7,541 bases of DNA from Gammaproteobacteria bacterium (lineage in GTDB: Bacteria; Pseudomonadota; Gammaproteobacteria; Pseudomonadales; Porticoccaceae): assembly GCA_006227015.1 (NCBI GenBank), contig SBGI01000287.1, forward strand, positions 1-7,541, read 5' to 3'. Shown piece after piece: positions 6,280-7,541 of the stretch. The notes under the pieces are model-generated. The model was not told the DNA's origin and did not search any database. It was given only the letters and a program-made list of their open reading frames with translations. The position numbers were made by a program, and so were the translations under genes. The first letter of the stretch is position 1. Each line of letters begins with the position of its first letter.

Positions 6280-7422
6280 TCAGATGGATCGTTTTTTCTC
6301 TGTGCTAACAGCCATCAGCATACCAAACCCTAACATCAGGGTCACAATGGAAGTGCCTCCATAACTCACCAACGGCAACGGCACCCCTACCACGGGCAAA
6401 ATGCCGGAAACCATTCCCATATTCACAAACACATAGACAAAGAAAGTGAGCGTAATACTCCCCGCCAGCAAGCGGCCAAACATGCTCTGTGCTCGCAAGC
6501 AAATCATGATACAACGGGCAATGATCAGCAGGTACAACCCCATCAACAACATCACGCCGACCAAACCAAACTCTTCAGCCAACACCGCAATGATAAAATC
6601 CGTATGACTCTCCGGCAGGAAATCCAGCTGTGACTGGGTCCCGAGCATCCAGCCTTTGCCATGAACACCACCGGAACCAATGGCAATGGTCGACTGAATG
6701 ATATTCCAGCCAGCACCCAGCTTATCTGCTTCAGGATTGAACATTGTCAGAATTCGCTGACGCTGGTAATCGTGCAGCACGTAGTACCACATCAGGGGGA
6801 GCAGCGCTGTCGCCGCCACGCCGGCAACGGCCAGGTAACGTTTCGGCAAACCTGCCAGAAACAGCACAAACAACCCCGAGGCGGCAATCAGAATGGCTGT
6901 CCCCAGATCGGGTTGCAGGATAACCAGCACCGGCGGCAAGGCAATGAAAACCAGTGCCGCTATCACGTGTTTAAAACGTGGCGGCATGGCGCGCTGTCCC
7001 AGGTAACTGGCAAGCATCAGGGGCACCGCCGCCTTGAGGATTTCCGATGGCTGGAAACGAATACCGCCAATTTCCAGCCAGCGCTGGGCTCCTTTTGCGC
7101 CGACCCCCATAAACAGTACCGCTAGCAGTAGTGCCACACCTCCGAAATAAGGCAAAAAAGCCCATCGGGCCATCAGTCTTGGCGGCACCTGGGCCGTCGC
7201 CACCATGACTCCGCAACCCACTGCGTAGTTCACCAGCTGGTGCTGAACATAGTAGAGACTCTGGCCACTGGCACTGTAGAGAATAAATAAACCAACCGCG
7301 GCCAACAGGGTTAACAACAGAAACAGCGGCACATCCAGATGTACCCTCTGCCATTGGCTAGGCGCACCATAAATGGCGGTCCCCCCGGACCCCATACGGC
7401 GAACAAAATCACCCTGACTCAT
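6280..7422 (-). CDS. rodA: RodA, SEDS-family peptidoglycan glycosyltransferase of the elongasome
   Basis: RodA polymerises lipid II into glycan strands in the inner membrane as partner of PBP2 during rod elongation. The 380-residue protein has a short cytoplasmic N-terminus of about 30 residues and then about ten hydrophobic segments. SEDS hallmarks are visible: GAQRWLEIGGIRFQPSE at 111-127 with E127, ILQPDLGTA at 168-176, and GTQSQLDFLPESHTDF at 261-276. D275 aligns with the essential aspartate D262 of E. coli RodA, and E127 with E114 there. The C-terminal GVPLPLVSYGGTS (346-358) is the usual end signature. The length is close to the E. coli protein (370), with the extra residues at the N-terminus. 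A strong Shine-Dalgarno sequence fixes the start at 7422. The start overlaps the PBP2 gene by 14 nt, so the two partners are probably produced by coupled translation. Confidence 0.97.
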   Translation of the reverse strand: MSQGDFVRRMGSGGTAIYGAPSQWQRVHLDVPLFLLLTLLAAVGLFILYSASGQSLYYVQHQLVNYAVGCGVMVATAQVPPRLMARWAFLPYFGGVALLLAVLFMGVGAKGAQRWLEIGGIRFQPSEILKAAVPLMLASYLGQRAMPPRFKHVIAALVFIALPPVLVILQPDLGTAILIAASGLFVLFLAGLPKRYLAVAGVAATALLPLMWYYVLHDYQRQRILTMFNPEADKLGAGWNIIQSTIAIGSGGVHGKGWMLGTQSQLDFLPESHTDFIIAVLAEEFGLVGVMLLMGLYLLIIARCIMICLRAQSMFGRLLAGSITLTFFVYVFVNMGMVSGILPVVGVPLPLVSYGGTSIVTLMLGFGMLMAVSTEKKRSI

Positions 7423-7541
7423 CGGTCACCTCATTCGCCAGAGCACCCGGGTAATAGGCCATGTAGGCGTCGATTAACTTGCGCGCTACCGGGGCTGCAG
7501 TACTGCTGCCGTGCTCACCATTTTCCACCAGTACGGACACG
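7409..7541 (-). CDS. mrdA: Penicillin-binding protein 2, C-terminal end only
   Basis: Reading the minus strand from 7540 gives 43 codons and a TGA ending at 7409; the rest lies beyond the window. The fragment begins SVLVENGEHGSSTAAP and continues with VARKLIDAYMAYYPGALAN. The VENG(E/G)HG block, followed by an AAP(V)AR(K/Q)LIDAYM helix, is the usual end of class B transpeptidases of the PBP2 type after the KTG region. The catalytic serine and KTG motifs are not in the window. The identification rests on this tail and on the position directly before rodA, where mrdA (also called pbpA) almost always sits. PBP2 cross-links the strands made by RodA. The coding sequence runs 14 nt into rodA in another frame. 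Confidence 0.88.
   Translation of the reverse strand, partial: VSVLVENGEHGSSTAAPVARKLIDAYMAYYPGALANEVTDESG
7426..7432 (-). promoter_or_regulatory. Strong rodA ribosome binding site inside the mrdA tail
   Basis: GAGGTGA on the minus strand is a 7-nt match to the complement of the 16S rRNA 3' end. Its GAGG core is 6 nt before the rodA ATG at 7422. It lies within mrdA codons, as expected for coupled translation of PBP2 and RodA. Confidence 0.7.

Noticed and set aside
6276..6281. GATAAT (minus strand) at the rodA stop as a -10 box for mltB
   Set aside because: No reasonable -35 box lies 16-18 nt upstream and there is no TG extension, so the match is probably chance.
1..7541. Search for mobile elements, tRNA/rRNA, CRISPR repeats, or a defence or secondary-metabolite system
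   Set aside because: All sequence is accounted for by ten consecutive minus-strand housekeeping genes with gaps under 100 bases. No direct repeats, transposase or integrase motifs, cloverleaf-like sequence or repeat-spacer pattern were seen.

Overview
This window is ordinary chromosomal backbone from a gammaproteobacterium. Every supported gene lies on the minus strand, so transcription runs from high to low coordinates. The gene order mrdA(PBP2)-rodA-mltB/sltB1-rlpA-dacA-ybeD-lipB-lipA is the well-known wall-elongation/lipoate cluster of gammaproteobacteria. It matches the Pseudomonas arrangement, including a lytic transglycosylase between rodA and rlpA. Protein features (a LipA with the RKPDW segment, a non-lipidated MltB-family enzyme, moderate GC) suggest a marine Pseudomonas/Cellvibrionales-type relative. 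That placement is an inference, not a demonstrated identity.

Layout in transcription order: the last 43 codons of PBP2 (7541-7409) overlap rodA (7422-6280) by 14 nt. A soluble MltB-family lytic transglycosylase follows (6231-5251) and overlaps the lipoprotein RlpA (5267-4389) by 17 nt. After a 95-nt gap with a possible extended -10 promoter comes dacA (4293-3142), joined by TGATG to ybeD (3142-2873). Then come lipB (2849-2160), lipA (2132-1152), a lone ABC ATPase (1116-328) and the start of an FKBP-type (SlyD-like) prolyl isomerase that runs off the left edge (275-1). The isomerase has its own good sigma70-type promoter at 339-311. No gap exceeds 100 bases.

How the genes work together: RodA polymerises glycan strands with PBP2 as the cross-linking partner. 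The MltB-family enzyme and RlpA cleave glycan, and the PBP5-type carboxypeptidase trims stem pentapeptides. Together they build and remodel the sidewall. LipB transfers octanoyl groups from acyl carrier protein to lipoyl domains and LipA inserts two sulfurs. YbeD is a small conserved protein of unclear role between the two modules. The ABC ATPase and the isomerase look like separate downstream additions.

I found no mobile element, RNA gene, CRISPR array, pseudogene or new multi-gene system. The points worth a second look are modest: start-codon choices that shorten four proteins, an inverted repeat at the mltB/rlpA junction, a hairpin across the lipA stop codon, two candidate internal promoters and the orphan ATPase.
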